Shown: piece by piece, positions 1-8,325 of the stretch
How positions within the stretch are numbered: the first letter of the stretch is position 1
Layout of the letters: the number at the start of each line of letters is the position of its first letter
Assembly (NCBI RefSeq): GCF_012927085.1
Contig: NZ_JABBFX010000006.1
Span: 62,001-126,000, forward strand
DNA length: 64,000 nt
Source: Ramlibacter agri
GTDB taxonomy: Bacteria > Pseudomonadota > Gammaproteobacteria > Burkholderiales > Burkholderiaceae_C
Direction: 5' to 3'
The notes under the pieces: model-generated
Told to the model about the DNA's origin: nothing
Database searches by the model: none
Seen by the model: the letters and a program-made list of their open reading frames with translations, nothing else
Position numbers and translations under genes: made by a program

Positions 1-1102
1 CATCGGCCAGCGACTTGCCGTCCTGCTTGCTGATGTCCACGGTCGCTTCCATCGACAGGCCCACGCGCAGCGGGTGGTCGGCCACCTGCTGGCGGTCCAG
101 GGCGATGCGCACGGGCACGCGCTGCACCACCTTGATCCAGTTGCCGGTGGCGTTCTGCGCCGGCAGCAGCGAGAAGGCGGCGCCGGTGCCGACACCCAGG
201 CCGTCCACGGTGCCCTTGTATTCGACCTTCTTGCCGTACACGTCGGCGGTCAGCGTCACCGGCTGGCCGATGCGGATCTTGCGCAGCTGTACTTCCTTGA
301 AGTTCGCGTCCACCCACACCTGGTTCAGCGGGATGATGGACATCACGGGCGTGCCGGCGGCGATGCGCTGGCCCAGCTGCACGGTGCGCTTGGCGACGTA
401 GCCGTCCACCGGGGCGGGCAGCGTGGCGCGCGACGAGGCCAGCCAGGCTTCGCGCACCTTGGCGGCGGCGGCCTGCACCTGCGGGTGCTGCTCGACGTCG
501 GTGCCGGAGGTCAGGGCCTGGTTGCTGGCGAGCTGCTCGCGCGCACTCACCACCGCGGCCTGCGCGGCGGCGACGGCGCTGCGCGCGGCGTTTACCTGCG
601 TCTGCGCGTGCTGCAGTTCTTCCTTGGACACGGCGCCGGACTGCACCAGCGAGGCCCGCCGGTTGTAGTCGTCGTTGGCGCGCAGCAGGTCGGACTGCGC
701 CTTGCTGGCGTCGGCTTCACGCAGCGCGATCTGCGCCGACAGCGAGCCGTTGTTGGCGTACAGCGTGCGCACCTGGCGCACGGTCTGGCCCAGCGCCGCT
801 TCGGCCTGGTCCAGCGCCACCTGGGCGTCGGCCGGGTCCAGCTTCACCAGGGGCTGGCCCGCCTTGACGAAGTCGGTGTCGTCGGCATGGATGGACAGCA
901 CGGTGCCGCCGACCTGCGGGGTCACCTGGATGACGTTGCCCTGGACGTAGGCGTTGTCGGTGCTCTCGTAGTGGCTGGCCACCAGCCACTCGTAGGCGGC
1001 CCAGCCGAGGCCGCCGACCACCACGATGGCGGCCAGGGCGGTCAGCGCCTTGCGGCGCTTCTGGTTCGGGGCGTTGAGGGATTGCGCTTGGTTTTCGCTC
1101 AT
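1..1102 (-). CDS. HlyD/EmrA-family efflux periplasmic adaptor (3' end outside window)
   Basis: Membrane-fusion subunit of a tripartite drug exporter, bridging an inner-membrane pump to an outer-membrane channel. Translating leftward from the ATG at 1102 gives about 366 residues that run off the left edge without a stop. A short basic cytoplasmic tail and one transmembrane helix (about residues 17-36) are followed by a biotinyl-lipoyl-like half with the motif ESTDNAYVQGN (typical of EmrA), a long Ala/Gln-rich helical hairpin (about 90-210), and a beta-barrel part. The gene lies 20 bases downstream of the NodT-type outer-membrane gene and after a MarR gene, the usual order of EmrA-type operons. 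A DHA2-type MFS pump gene would be expected beyond the edge; this is inference. The family call is firm; the substrate is unknown. Confidence 0.9.
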   Translation of the reverse strand, partial: MSENQAQSLNAPNQKRRKALTALAAIVVVGGLGWAAYEWLVASHYESTDNAYVQGNVIQVTPQVGGTVLSIHADDTDFVKAGQPLVKLDPADAQVALDQAEAALGQTVRQVRTLYANNGSLSAQIALREADASKAQSDLLRANDDYNRRASLVQSGAVSKEELQHAQTQVNAARSAVAAAQAAVVSAREQLASNQALTSGTDVEQHPQVQAAAAKVREAWLASSRATLPAPVDGYVAKRTVQLGQRIAAGTPVMSIIPLNQVWVDANFKEVQLRKIRIGQPVTLTADVYGKKVEYKGTVDGLGVGTGAAFSLLPAQNATGNWIKVVQRVPVRIALDRQQVADHPLRVGLSMEATVDISKQDGKSLAD

Positions 1103-1122
1103 GTTTCTTGACTCCGGATTCT

Positions 1123-2538
1123 TCAGTGGGCGGCGACGGCGGTGTCGGCGGCGGGCTGGTAGCCGCCGCCGAGGGCGCGATAGAGGGACACGCGGGCATC
1201 GAGCGCGCGGGCGGCGAGGTCGACGCCCAGGCGGCGCTGCTGCAGCACCGTGGTTTCGGCGCTGAGCACGTTCAGGTAGGTGCCCAGGCCGGCCTTGTAG
1301 CGCTGCACGGCGATGTCGTAGGCGCCTTCGGCCGCGGCTTCAGCCTGCTTCTGCTCGACCTGCTGGCGGGCGACCGATTGCACGGCGGCAATGGCGTCGC
1401 CGGATTCGTGGATGGCGTCCAGCACAGCGCCGTTGTAGCTCTCGATGGCGACGTCCAGGTCCGCCGTCTTGCCCTTGAGGTTGGCGCGCAGGCGGCCGCC
1501 GTCGAAGATCGGCAGGCGGATGGCGGGACCGAAGCCCCATTGCTCGCTGCCCATGTCCAGCAGCTTGCCCAGGCCCAGGCTGTTCAGGCCGATGAAGCCG
1601 ACCAGGTTGATGTTGGGATAGAACTGCGCCTTCGCGTTCTTGATGTCCTCGCCCGCGGCTTCGACGCGCCAGCGCGCGGCGGCGATGTCGGGCCGGCGGC
1701 CCAGCAGGTCGGCGGGCAGCGCACTCAGCGCCGGCGCGGTGGGAATGGCGTGCAGCGCGGGCACGCCGCCGACGGCGGGCACGTCGTCGCGGCCGACCAG
1801 CGCGGCCAGCGCGTTGTGCGCGACCTGGGCCTGCTCCTGCAGGGCCTCGATCTGCTGGCGCGCTTCCGGCAGGCCGCCTTCGGCCTGGCGCAGTTCCAGG
1901 TTGGTGTCCAGGCCGGCCTGCAGGCGCTGCTGCACCAGCTTCAGCTGCTGGTCACGCTGCTCCAGCGTGCGATGGGCGACGGCCAGCTGCTCCTGCACGC
2001 GCACCAGCTGGAAGTAGCTGCGGGCGACGTTGCTGGCCAGCAGGATGCGGGCGGCGGCGACGTCGGCCTCGGAAGCGCGGGCGGCGCCCAGCGCGGCCTG
2101 CAGCGCCGCCTTGTTCTTGCCGAAGAAGTCCAGCTCCCAGCTGCCATTGAGCTGCAGCGTGCCGGTGTCCTTGATGGAGCCGGCGAGCGGCGCCGGGTAC
2201 AGGCCGTGCTCGGTGAAGCGCTGCCGCATCGCGTCGGCCTGGCCGGTGAGCTGCGGCGAATCCGCCGAGCGCGCCGACTCGATCGTGGACTGCGCGCGGC
2301 GCAGGCGCGCCTGGGCCACGCCGAGGTTCGGGTTGCCGGCGAGGGCTTCATCGACCAGGGCGTCCAGGCGCGCGTCGCCGAACTCCTTCCACCAATCCGG
2401 GGCCAGCGTGGCCACGGAAGCGGAAGAGGCGTGGGGAACAGCGGCGTCGCGCAGCTTGGCCTGCGGTTCGATGCCGGAGAAGTTGGCGCAGCCGGCCAGC
2501 ACGAGGGCGGCGGCAAGGCCTGTCAGGAGGGGCTTCAT
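1123..2538 (-). CDS. Outer-membrane efflux channel lipoprotein, NodT/OprM family
   Basis: TolC-like outer-membrane channel of a drug efflux system, 471 residues, normal length for the NodT family. The ATG at 2538 is chosen because it opens a lipoprotein signal peptide (MKPLLTGLAAALVLAGC) with an LAGC lipobox; the reading frame stays open further upstream, but that part overlaps the MarR gene and has no signal peptide. Two outer-membrane-efflux repeats follow, with the expected Ala/Gln-rich coiled-coil helices and motifs such as WWKEFGDARLDALVDEAL near the N-terminus and LLGRRPDIAAARWRVEAA in the middle. It lies between the MarR gene (20 bases upstream) and the HlyD gene (20 bases downstream), so all three are probably one transcript. 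Confidence 0.93.
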   Translation of the reverse strand: MKPLLTGLAAALVLAGCANFSGIEPQAKLRDAAVPHASSASVATLAPDWWKEFGDARLDALVDEALAGNPNLGVAQARLRRAQSTIESARSADSPQLTGQADAMRQRFTEHGLYPAPLAGSIKDTGTLQLNGSWELDFFGKNKAALQAALGAARASEADVAAARILLASNVARSYFQLVRVQEQLAVAHRTLEQRDQQLKLVQQRLQAGLDTNLELRQAEGGLPEARQQIEALQEQAQVAHNALAALVGRDDVPAVGGVPALHAIPTAPALSALPADLLGRRPDIAAARWRVEAAGEDIKNAKAQFYPNINLVGFIGLNSLGLGKLLDMGSEQWGFGPAIRLPIFDGGRLRANLKGKTADLDVAIESYNGAVLDAIHESGDAIAAVQSVARQQVEQKQAEAAAEGAYDIAVQRYKAGLGTYLNVLSAETTVLQQRRLGVDLAARALDARVSLYRALGGGYQPAADTAVAAH

Positions 2539-2558
2539 TGTTGGTTTCCGTTTTCTTG

Positions 2559-3044
2559 TTACTGGCGGGCCAGCGCGTTGTCCAGGACGCGGCGCAGCAG
2601 CCCACGCAGTTGCTCCCATTCCGCGACGCTGAGCGGCTGCAGCATCTGGTTCTGCACGGCGCACAGCACCGCGGGGATCTGCTTGGCGGTGTCACGCCCT
2701 TCGGAGGTGAGCTCCAGGTTGACCACGCGGCGGTCGGAGGATGAGCGCACGCGCGTCACCAGGCCCTTGGCTTCCAGGCGGTCCAGCAGGCGCGTCATGG
2801 CGCCGGCATCGAGCTGGCATTCACGCGCCAGTTCGGCCACCGTGGAGGCCTCGCCCCAGTGCAGCTTGAGCAGCGGCACCCATTGGGCGTGGGTCAGGCC
2901 GCGCGGTTCCAGCGCCTGGTCGATCTCGCAAGCGGCCACGTTGAGGATGCGACGCATCAAATAGGCGGCGCTGTCCTCCGGCTTGTAGTCTTCCGGGCGG
3001 TAGAACACCTTGTCGGCGGCGTTGCTGGGAGGTCGGGCACTCAT
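2559..3044 (-). CDS. MarR-family transcriptional regulator of the efflux operon
   Basis: Winged-helix dimeric repressor of 161 residues, the usual MarR length. The central DNA-binding region includes LARECQLDAGAMTRLLDRLEAKGLVTR and the wing SSDRRVVNLELTSEGR, both classic MarR signatures. The start at 3044 (MSARPPS) is preferred; a start ten codons upstream (3074) would lie inside the palindromic operator. It is first in a leftward operon with the NodT and HlyD genes, so it most likely represses its own operon and is released by an inducing drug or phenolic compound. That role is inferred from family and position; the ligand cannot be read from the sequence. Confidence 0.92.
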   Translation of the reverse strand: MSARPPSNAADKVFYRPEDYKPEDSAAYLMRRILNVAACEIDQALEPRGLTHAQWVPLLKLHWGEASTVAELARECQLDAGAMTRLLDRLEAKGLVTRVRSSSDRRVVNLELTSEGRDTAKQIPAVLCAVQNQMLQPLSVAEWEQLRGLLRRVLDNALARQ

Positions 3045-3062
3045 GGATAACCCGAATAATAG

Positions 3063-3074
3063 TTGCCTAGGCAA
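3063..3074. promoter_or_regulatory. Putative MarR operator palindrome
   Basis: A perfect 12-base palindrome, TTGCCTAGGCAA, lies 18 bases upstream of the MarR start codon and sits in an imperfect longer repeat (ATAGTTGCC on the left, GGCAAATAT on the right). A similar half-site, GGGCAACTAT, follows at about 3099-3108. Position and symmetry fit an autoregulatory MarR site overlapping the promoter. Assignment is by position, not by experiment. Confidence 0.6.
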
Positions 3075-3120
3075 ATATTGTCAAGGCTACCTCTGCCGGG
3101 GCAACTATCCCGGTGTGGTT

Positions 3121-4626
3121 TCAGGACCTCAGGTAGAACTGGCGCAGTTCGCGCTTCAGGACCTTGCCGATGTCGCTGCGCGGCAGCTCGGCCAGGAAAC
3201 GCAGGTCCGCCAGCCGCTGGGTCTTGCCCAGGCGGGCGTTGGCCCAGTCACGCAGTTCGGGCGCGGCGGGAGCGCCATCGTGGGGGACCACGAAGGCCAC
3301 GGGCGTCTCGCCCCAGGTTTCCGACGGCACGCCCACCACCGCGGCCTCGGCCACCGCGGGGTGGCCCCGCAGCACCGCTTCCAGGTCGCTGGGGTAGATG
3401 TTGAAGCCGCCGCTGATCACCATGTCCTTGCGCCGGTCCATCAAGGTGAGGAAGCCGTCGGCGTCGAAGCGGCCGACGTCGCCGGTGCGGATGAAGCGCT
3501 TGCCCCCGGCGTCGTGCCACTCGGCTTCGCGCGTCTTGCCCGGCTGGTTCTGGTAGCCGACCATCATCGCGCCCGAATTCCCCACCACCTCGCCGACCTC
3601 GCCCGCCGGCAGCACCTGCCCGGCCTCGTCGATGAGCCGGATGTCGTGGCCTTCGGCCGGCTTGCCGACGGTGTGCAGCTTGTCCGGGAACTTGTGGGCT
3701 TCCAGGACGCAGGTGCCGCCGCCCTCGGTCATGCCGTAGTACTCCACCAGCCCGCCGGGCCAGCGCGCCAGCACGTCGGCCTTCAGGGCCGCCGCAAAAG
3801 GCGCGCTGGTGCAGAACTTCATGCGGAAGGCGCCGAGGTCATGCCGGTCGAAATCGGGCAGCGCCATCAGCCGCTGGTACTGCACCGGCACCAGCATGGC
3901 GTGGGTGGCCCGCTCGCGCTGGGCCAGACGCAGGTAGGCGGCCGGGTCGAAGCGGCCTTCGGTCAGCACGACGCGGCCGCCCTTGGCCAGGCAGGGAAAG
4001 ACGGCGACCAGCGTGGTGTTGGAGCACAGCGAGGTCGCGACCAGCGCCACCGCGTCGGCGTCGTAGCCGTAGTTCTCGGCCCGGGCCACATGGGCCCAGC
4101 GCATGCGGTGCGGCTGCACGATGCCCTTGGGCGTCCCCGTGGTGCCGGACGAATAGATGATGTTGAAGGCCCAGTCCGGCTGCACAGCCACCGGACGAGG
4201 CCGGCTGCCGGCCGGCGCCAGCCAGGCCCGCAGCGCATCCGGGTCCTCCATGCCGATGCGCGGCGCGCGGGTGGCGAAGTCAGGCACGCTGGCGTCGGTG
4301 AAGAAGACCCGGGCGCCGCTGTCTTCGACCATGCCGGCCAGCTGCTGCGGCAGCGCCGTGTTCGGCAGCGGCGCCACGGCCGCGCCGGCGCGCAGGCCTC
4401 CCAGGAACAGCACCAGGTAGTCGATCGAATTGGCGCCGCAGATGGCGATGCTGTCGCGCGGCCGCACGCCGTCGCGCTGCAGGGTCGCGGCCACGCGGTC
4501 CACGGCCGCGTCCAGGCTGGCCCAGTCCAGGCTGCGTCCGCCTTGCTGCACAGCTACCTGCCGCGGCCACGCCCGGGCGTGTGCCGCGACGAGCTGCGCG
4601 ATGGCGCGGAAGGCAGGGGCATTCAT
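3121..4626 (-). CDS. AMP-dependent acyl-CoA synthetase/ligase
   Basis: ANL-superfamily enzyme, 501 residues, that would adenylate a carboxylic acid with ATP and load it onto coenzyme A. Core motifs are present in order: the P-loop YSSGTTGTPKG, the YYGMTEGGG adenine/substrate motif, the hinge region FIRTGDVGRFDADGF, GGFNIYPSDLE, and the catalytic lysine region GKVLKREL at the extreme C-terminus. The ATG at 4626 is preferred over an in-frame start at 4683 because a GGAGA Shine-Dalgarno sequence precedes it at the right distance. It ends close to the efflux operon but is preceded by its own divergent promoter region shared with the acidic-protein gene. Substrate (fatty, aromatic or cyclohexyl acid) cannot be decided. 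Confidence 0.9.
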   Translation of the reverse strand: MNAPAFRAIAQLVAAHARAWPRQVAVQQGGRSLDWASLDAAVDRVAATLQRDGVRPRDSIAICGANSIDYLVLFLGGLRAGAAVAPLPNTALPQQLAGMVEDSGARVFFTDASVPDFATRAPRIGMEDPDALRAWLAPAGSRPRPVAVQPDWAFNIIYSSGTTGTPKGIVQPHRMRWAHVARAENYGYDADAVALVATSLCSNTTLVAVFPCLAKGGRVVLTEGRFDPAAYLRLAQRERATHAMLVPVQYQRLMALPDFDRHDLGAFRMKFCTSAPFAAALKADVLARWPGGLVEYYGMTEGGGTCVLEAHKFPDKLHTVGKPAEGHDIRLIDEAGQVLPAGEVGEVVGNSGAMMVGYQNQPGKTREAEWHDAGGKRFIRTGDVGRFDADGFLTLMDRRKDMVISGGFNIYPSDLEAVLRGHPAVAEAAVVGVPSETWGETPVAFVVPHDGAPAAPELRDWANARLGKTQRLADLRFLAELPRSDIGKVLKRELRQFYLRS

Positions 4627-4760
4627 CTTGCTGGTCTCCTCTGGCGCCGACTGTACAGGCCGGCGCTGGGCGGCGTCCGACACCGCGGCGGTGCGGGCTC
4701 CGACCTTGCACGACAGGGCGCCGCCGCAAACTAGTTAACGAACAACGCGAAGGAGATCCC

Positions 4761-5102
4761 ATGGCCTACAGCAGCATCATGGGCGCGGACACCGCGCCCA
4801 CCAACCCCGCCGGCCGCGATTCCGACCTGCTGGGCCCGAGCGACAACTCGGACAGCGGCAGCGACACCGTGGGCAGCAGCGAAGCCCATGAAGACAGCGA
4901 CGCCGCCGGCACCGGCGAGCGCGCCAACGTGGCGGGTCGCGACGGCCGCGAAGGCGGCGACATCCTGCCCGACAAGGTGGTGAACCTGGCGGACGATGAA
5001 GGCTTCCCGGAAGCCGACCCGGATGCGATGGAGATGACCGACCTGGACAGCGACGAGGCCCAGGCGCTCGCCGACCAGGACGAATCCGACCCGCAGACCT
5101 GA
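4761..5102 (+). CDS. Small acidic, low-complexity conserved protein
   Basis: A 113-residue protein extremely rich in Asp, Glu, Gly and Ser, with no signal peptide, no membrane segment and no cysteine; it is probably disordered. The start is well supported by AGGAG seven bases upstream of the ATG. The N-terminus (MAYSSIMGADTAP) and a central segment (GERANVAGRDGREGGDILPDKVV) look conserved rather than random. From memory, similar short acidic proteins occur in Burkholderiales and are sometimes labelled 'serine kinase/phosphatase' by automatic pipelines, for which nothing here gives support. It lies only 7 bases upstream of recQ, suggesting co-transcription. Function unknown. Confidence 0.75.
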   Translation: MAYSSIMGADTAPTNPAGRDSDLLGPSDNSDSGSDTVGSSEAHEDSDAAGTGERANVAGRDGREGGDILPDKVVNLADDEGFPEADPDAMEMTDLDSDEAQALADQDESDPQT

Positions 5103-5109
5103 GCGGCGC

Positions 5110-6825
5110 ATGGCCGCCCCCCGGAGGAGGACCCCGCAAGCCGCGCCGCGGCAGGTGCGCACGGTGCTGCGCGACACCTTCGGGCTGTCGCGCCTGCGCC
5201 CTGGCCAGGCCACGGTGATCGAGCGCGTGCTCGCCGGCCTGCCCACGCTGGCCGTGATGCCCACCGGCGCCGGCAAGTCGCTGTGCTACCAGCTGCCGGC
5301 GCTGCTGCTGCCCGGTCGCACCGTGGTCGTGTCGCCGCTCATCGCCCTGATGAAGGACCAGTGCGAGTCGCTGCGCGCCTTGGGCATCCCCGCCGTGCAG
5401 GTGAACAGCGCCGTCGACAGCGAAGAGGCGCGGGCGGCCGAAGAAGCCGTGGCGGACGGCAGCGCCCGCATCATCATGACCACGCCCGAGCGGCTGGCGG
5501 AACCCGCCTTCCTGGACATGGTGCTGACCCACCCGGTCAGCCTGCTGGCCGTGGACGAGGCACACTGCATCTCGCAATGGGGCCACGACTTCCGCCCGGC
5601 CTTCCTGGAGATCGCGCACGCGCTGCCGCGCCTGGGAAAGCCCGTGGTGCTGGCGCTCACCGCGACCGCCACCGAGGAGATCGCCCAGGACATCTGCAAG
5701 CAGCTGCGCATCCCCGCCGCCGGCCTGGTGAACACCAGCGCCTACCGGCCCAACCTGGACCTGCGCGTCGTCCCGGTGGCCAGGGAAGCCGACAAGCTGG
5801 CGCAGGCGCTGAAGCTGGTGCGCGGCACCAGCGGCTCGGGCATCGTCTACACGGCCACCGTGAAGGCGGCGCAAGCGGTGCACGAGGCGCTGCTCGCCGC
5901 CGATGAATCGACGGGGCTGTACCACGGCAAGCTGTCGACGCCGGACCGGCATGCGGCGCAGGAGGCCTTCATGTCCGGCGAACGCCGCGTGATGGTGGCG
6001 ACCAATGCCTTCGGGCTCGGCATCGACAAGCCGGACATCCGCTTCGTGCTGCACTACCAGCTGCCGGCGACCTTGGAGGCCTACTACCAGGAAGCCGGCC
6101 GCGCCGGGCGCGACGGCCAGCTGGCGCGCTGCACCTTGCTGTTCCTGCGCGGCGACAAGGCGATCCAGCAGTTCTTCATGGCCGGCCGCTATCCCGGCGA
6201 GGAGGACGCGGCCGCCGTGCTGCAGACCCTGCGCGCCCCGCCGCCGCAAGGCGTGTCCGCGTGGACGCTGCCGCTGCTGCAGGCGCGCGTGGCGCGCGCC
6301 CGCGCCAAGCTGCAGGTGGCGCTGGGCCTGCTGCGCAAGGACAGGATCGTCGGCCAGGCCAGGGATGGCTCGCTGCGCCTGCTGAAAGCCCAGGCCGGCG
6401 GCGCGCGCATGCGCGAGCTGACCGAGACCTATGGCCGCAAGCGCGACCTGGACCGCGAGGCGCTGGAACGCATGGTGTTCTACGCGCAGACCGGCCAGTG
6501 CCGATGGCGCGTGCTGCTGGAGCACCTGGAAGGCGGCGCGCCCTTCGAGCGCTGCGAACACTGCGACAACTGCCGCCGCATCGCCGCGCATGAAGCCGTG
6601 GTGGAAGACTTGCTGCGCCGCGCGCCGGTCGTGGAGGAAGCCGAAGAAGAAGACACGTCACCCGTGTTCACGCGCGGCGACGTGGTGGAAGTGAAGCGCT
6701 ATGGCCGCGGCGTGGTGGAGGAAGCCAACGCGACGCAGGTGACGGTGGCTTTCGCGGACCGCAGCCGGCGGAGCTTCTTGCCGGAGTATGTGAAGCGGGC
6801 GCGGCGCCAGGCGGCGGCGCTGTGA
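5110..6825 (+). CDS. recQ: RecQ-family ATP-dependent DNA helicase, no HRDC domain
   Basis: A 3'-5' DNA helicase acting in recombination and repair, 571 residues. Helicase domain 1 has Walker A (MPTGAGKS, residues 50-57) and DEAH (148-151) followed by the RecQ aromatic loop HCISQWGHDFRPAF. Domain 2 has QEAGRAGRDGQ. A zinc-binding subdomain with four cysteines (QCRW ... CEHCDNC) follows. Instead of the HRDC domain of E. coli RecQ, the C-terminal 50 residues form a small beta-rich segment (RGDVVEVKRYGRGVV ... VTVAFADRSRRSF) after an acidic linker. It follows the acidic protein gene by 7 bases. The helicase call is firm. Whether it is the only RecQ of the organism is unknown, because such short RecQ paralogues often coexist with a full-length one. 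Confidence 0.93.
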   Translation: MAAPRRRTPQAAPRQVRTVLRDTFGLSRLRPGQATVIERVLAGLPTLAVMPTGAGKSLCYQLPALLLPGRTVVVSPLIALMKDQCESLRALGIPAVQVNSAVDSEEARAAEEAVADGSARIIMTTPERLAEPAFLDMVLTHPVSLLAVDEAHCISQWGHDFRPAFLEIAHALPRLGKPVVLALTATATEEIAQDICKQLRIPAAGLVNTSAYRPNLDLRVVPVAREADKLAQALKLVRGTSGSGIVYTATVKAAQAVHEALLAADESTGLYHGKLSTPDRHAAQEAFMSGERRVMVATNAFGLGIDKPDIRFVLHYQLPATLEAYYQEAGRAGRDGQLARCTLLFLRGDKAIQQFFMAGRYPGEEDAAAVLQTLRAPPPQGVSAWTLPLLQARVARARAKLQVALGLLRKDRIVGQARDGSLRLLKAQAGGARMRELTETYGRKRDLDREALERMVFYAQTGQCRWRVLLEHLEGGAPFERCEHCDNCRRIAAHEAVVEDLLRRAPVVEEAEEEDTSPVFTRGDVVEVKRYGRGVVEEANATQVTVAFADRSRRSFLPEYVKRARRQAAAL

Positions 6826-6847
6826 TCTGCTTGCCAACAACGACGCT

Positions 6848-6883
6848 GTAGGCTGGGTTCGCGAGCAAGGCGAGCGACCCCAG
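6848..6883. repeat. Intergenic hairpin repeat, GTAGGCTGGGTTCGCG family
   Basis: Between the convergent recQ and exported-protein genes lies GTAGGCTGGGTTCGCGAGC (6848-6866), whose CTGGGTTCGC arm (6853-6862) pairs with GCGACCCCAG (6874-6883), one mismatch. The 16 bases GTAGGCTGGGTTCGCG recur exactly in inverted orientation at 49851-49866. It could act as a bidirectional transcription end, but there is no T-run. Confidence 0.6.
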
Positions 6884-6889
6884 TGTTCC

Positions 6890-8323
6890 TCACCGCACAG
6901 CCACCGACATCTTCCGCCACGACGGATCCGCCCACCGCTGGAACTGCCCCAGCGAGTTGGCGTCCCCGCCCTGCTTCTGCGCCACCAGGCTGTCCAGCGA
7001 CACCACCTCGAAGCTGCGCCGGTACTTCCCTTCCCCGCGCGCCTCCCGCGCCAGCAGCAATTGCTGCCCACCCGGCACCCAACCCGCGAATTCCGCGTAG
7101 CCCAGCTCCGGTTGCAGGCTTGCCGGCGGCAAGACATCGATAGCCCACTTCCCGCGCTGCTGGCGGAACACCCACAGCTCGCGCCAGCCGTCGATGGGTT
7201 GCACCGCCAGCGCCAGCGCGTTGCCCTCGCGGTTGAGGCTGGCCGACTGCGTCCATACCAGCGCATAAGTGCAGCGGCGCGCCAGCGGATTCGCCGCATC
7301 GTGCTTCGCGTCGACCAGCAGCACGCAGGTCTCGCCGGGCTGCCCTCGCTCCGTGGCGATGCTCGCCCGCGCCGTCAACGGCGCATCCGACGGCCGCGCC
7401 ACTGCCGCCCAGCGCGAAGCGTTCACGCGCATCGCTGCGTCGTTGTACGCGGCGGCGTCTTCCTCCAGCAGTTCGCCTCGCTGCACCCGCGCCAGTTCGA
7501 CGATCGCGCGCTGCGCCTGCCCTTCGCCGCCACCGTCGATACGCGCCTGCTCGTAAGCCAGTGTGGCGAACACGCTGGCCCGCCGCAGCGCCAGCTTGTT
7601 CTGCAGCCAGGCGGGCAGGGCCGCGGCGTCCACGTGTTCCAGCACCTGCGCCCGCCATAAGTTCACCTCGTGCCGCTGCAGCGGCTGCAGGGCCGGGTCC
7701 AGGCATTCGGGCTTGGTCAGCGCCAGCGCTGCATGCGCCTTCTGCTGCGGTTGGGAGGCCGGCAGCGCCAGCACGCGGCGGAAAGCCTCGCCGTCATAGC
7801 AGACGCGCATGCGACCCTGCTGCTCGTAGCTGGCGAACTTGACGCCGTAGCGGCCCGCCACGTCCAGGTGCGCCGTGAGCGCCGCCTGCCCCTGCTTGCT
7901 GGCCGCGCCGGTGGTGGCGCGCTGCGCCAGCCGCTCGGCGAAGGTGCCCAGCACGTCCAGCACTTCGCTGCCTTCCGGGCCACGCACCGATTCAGCCGGC
8001 GCGGCCTGCAGCCAGGCGGCGGCGATGGCGATGCCCAGCGACTCCGCGCCGGGCGCCTCGCGCATGAAGCGCAGCACCGCCAGCAGCTCCGGCGCTTCGG
8101 CCGGTGCCAGCGCCAGCCGCTTCACCTGCGTCGCCTTGACGTAGCCGCCACGTTCATGTGCATGGTCCCAGACCTGCAGGTAGTCGAGGCGTTCGCCGCG
8201 CACTTCCAGCACCTCGCCCTGCCACAGCTGCGACTGCGGCGGGGCCGAGTCGCGCGCCGAAGCGCGCAGCGCGGCCTGGTCGGTGGTGACGATCGCGGTG
8301 AGGAGGGCAGCGGCGGCCAGCAT
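6890..8323 (-). CDS. Exported protein of unknown function
   Basis: A 477-residue protein that I do not recognise. It begins with a short hydrophobic signal-like segment (MLAAAALLTAIVTT). Residues about 30-70 (GEVLEVRGERLDYLQVWDHAHERGGYVKATQVKRL) have the look of a small SH3-like domain. The rest is helical and Ala/Leu rich, then a beta-rich C-terminal part with WRELWVFRQQRGKWAIDVLPP and GGQQLLLAREARGEGKYRRSFEVVSLD, suggestive of a propeller or lipoprotein-type fold. The start at 8323 is chosen because it follows the SPFH stop codon by two bases. The open frame continues upstream only through the SPFH gene's other frame and should be ignored. Last gene of a three-gene operon. Confidence 0.75.
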   Translation of the reverse strand: MLAAAALLTAIVTTDQAALRASARDSAPPQSQLWQGEVLEVRGERLDYLQVWDHAHERGGYVKATQVKRLALAPAEAPELLAVLRFMREAPGAESLGIAIAAAWLQAAPAESVRGPEGSEVLDVLGTFAERLAQRATTGAASKQGQAALTAHLDVAGRYGVKFASYEQQGRMRVCYDGEAFRRVLALPASQPQQKAHAALALTKPECLDPALQPLQRHEVNLWRAQVLEHVDAAALPAWLQNKLALRRASVFATLAYEQARIDGGGEGQAQRAIVELARVQRGELLEEDAAAYNDAAMRVNASRWAAVARPSDAPLTARASIATERGQPGETCVLLVDAKHDAANPLARRCTYALVWTQSASLNREGNALALAVQPIDGWRELWVFRQQRGKWAIDVLPPASLQPELGYAEFAGWVPGGQQLLLAREARGEGKYRRSFEVVSLDSLVAQKQGGDANSLGQFQRWADPSWRKMSVAVR

Positions 8324-8325
8324 GC

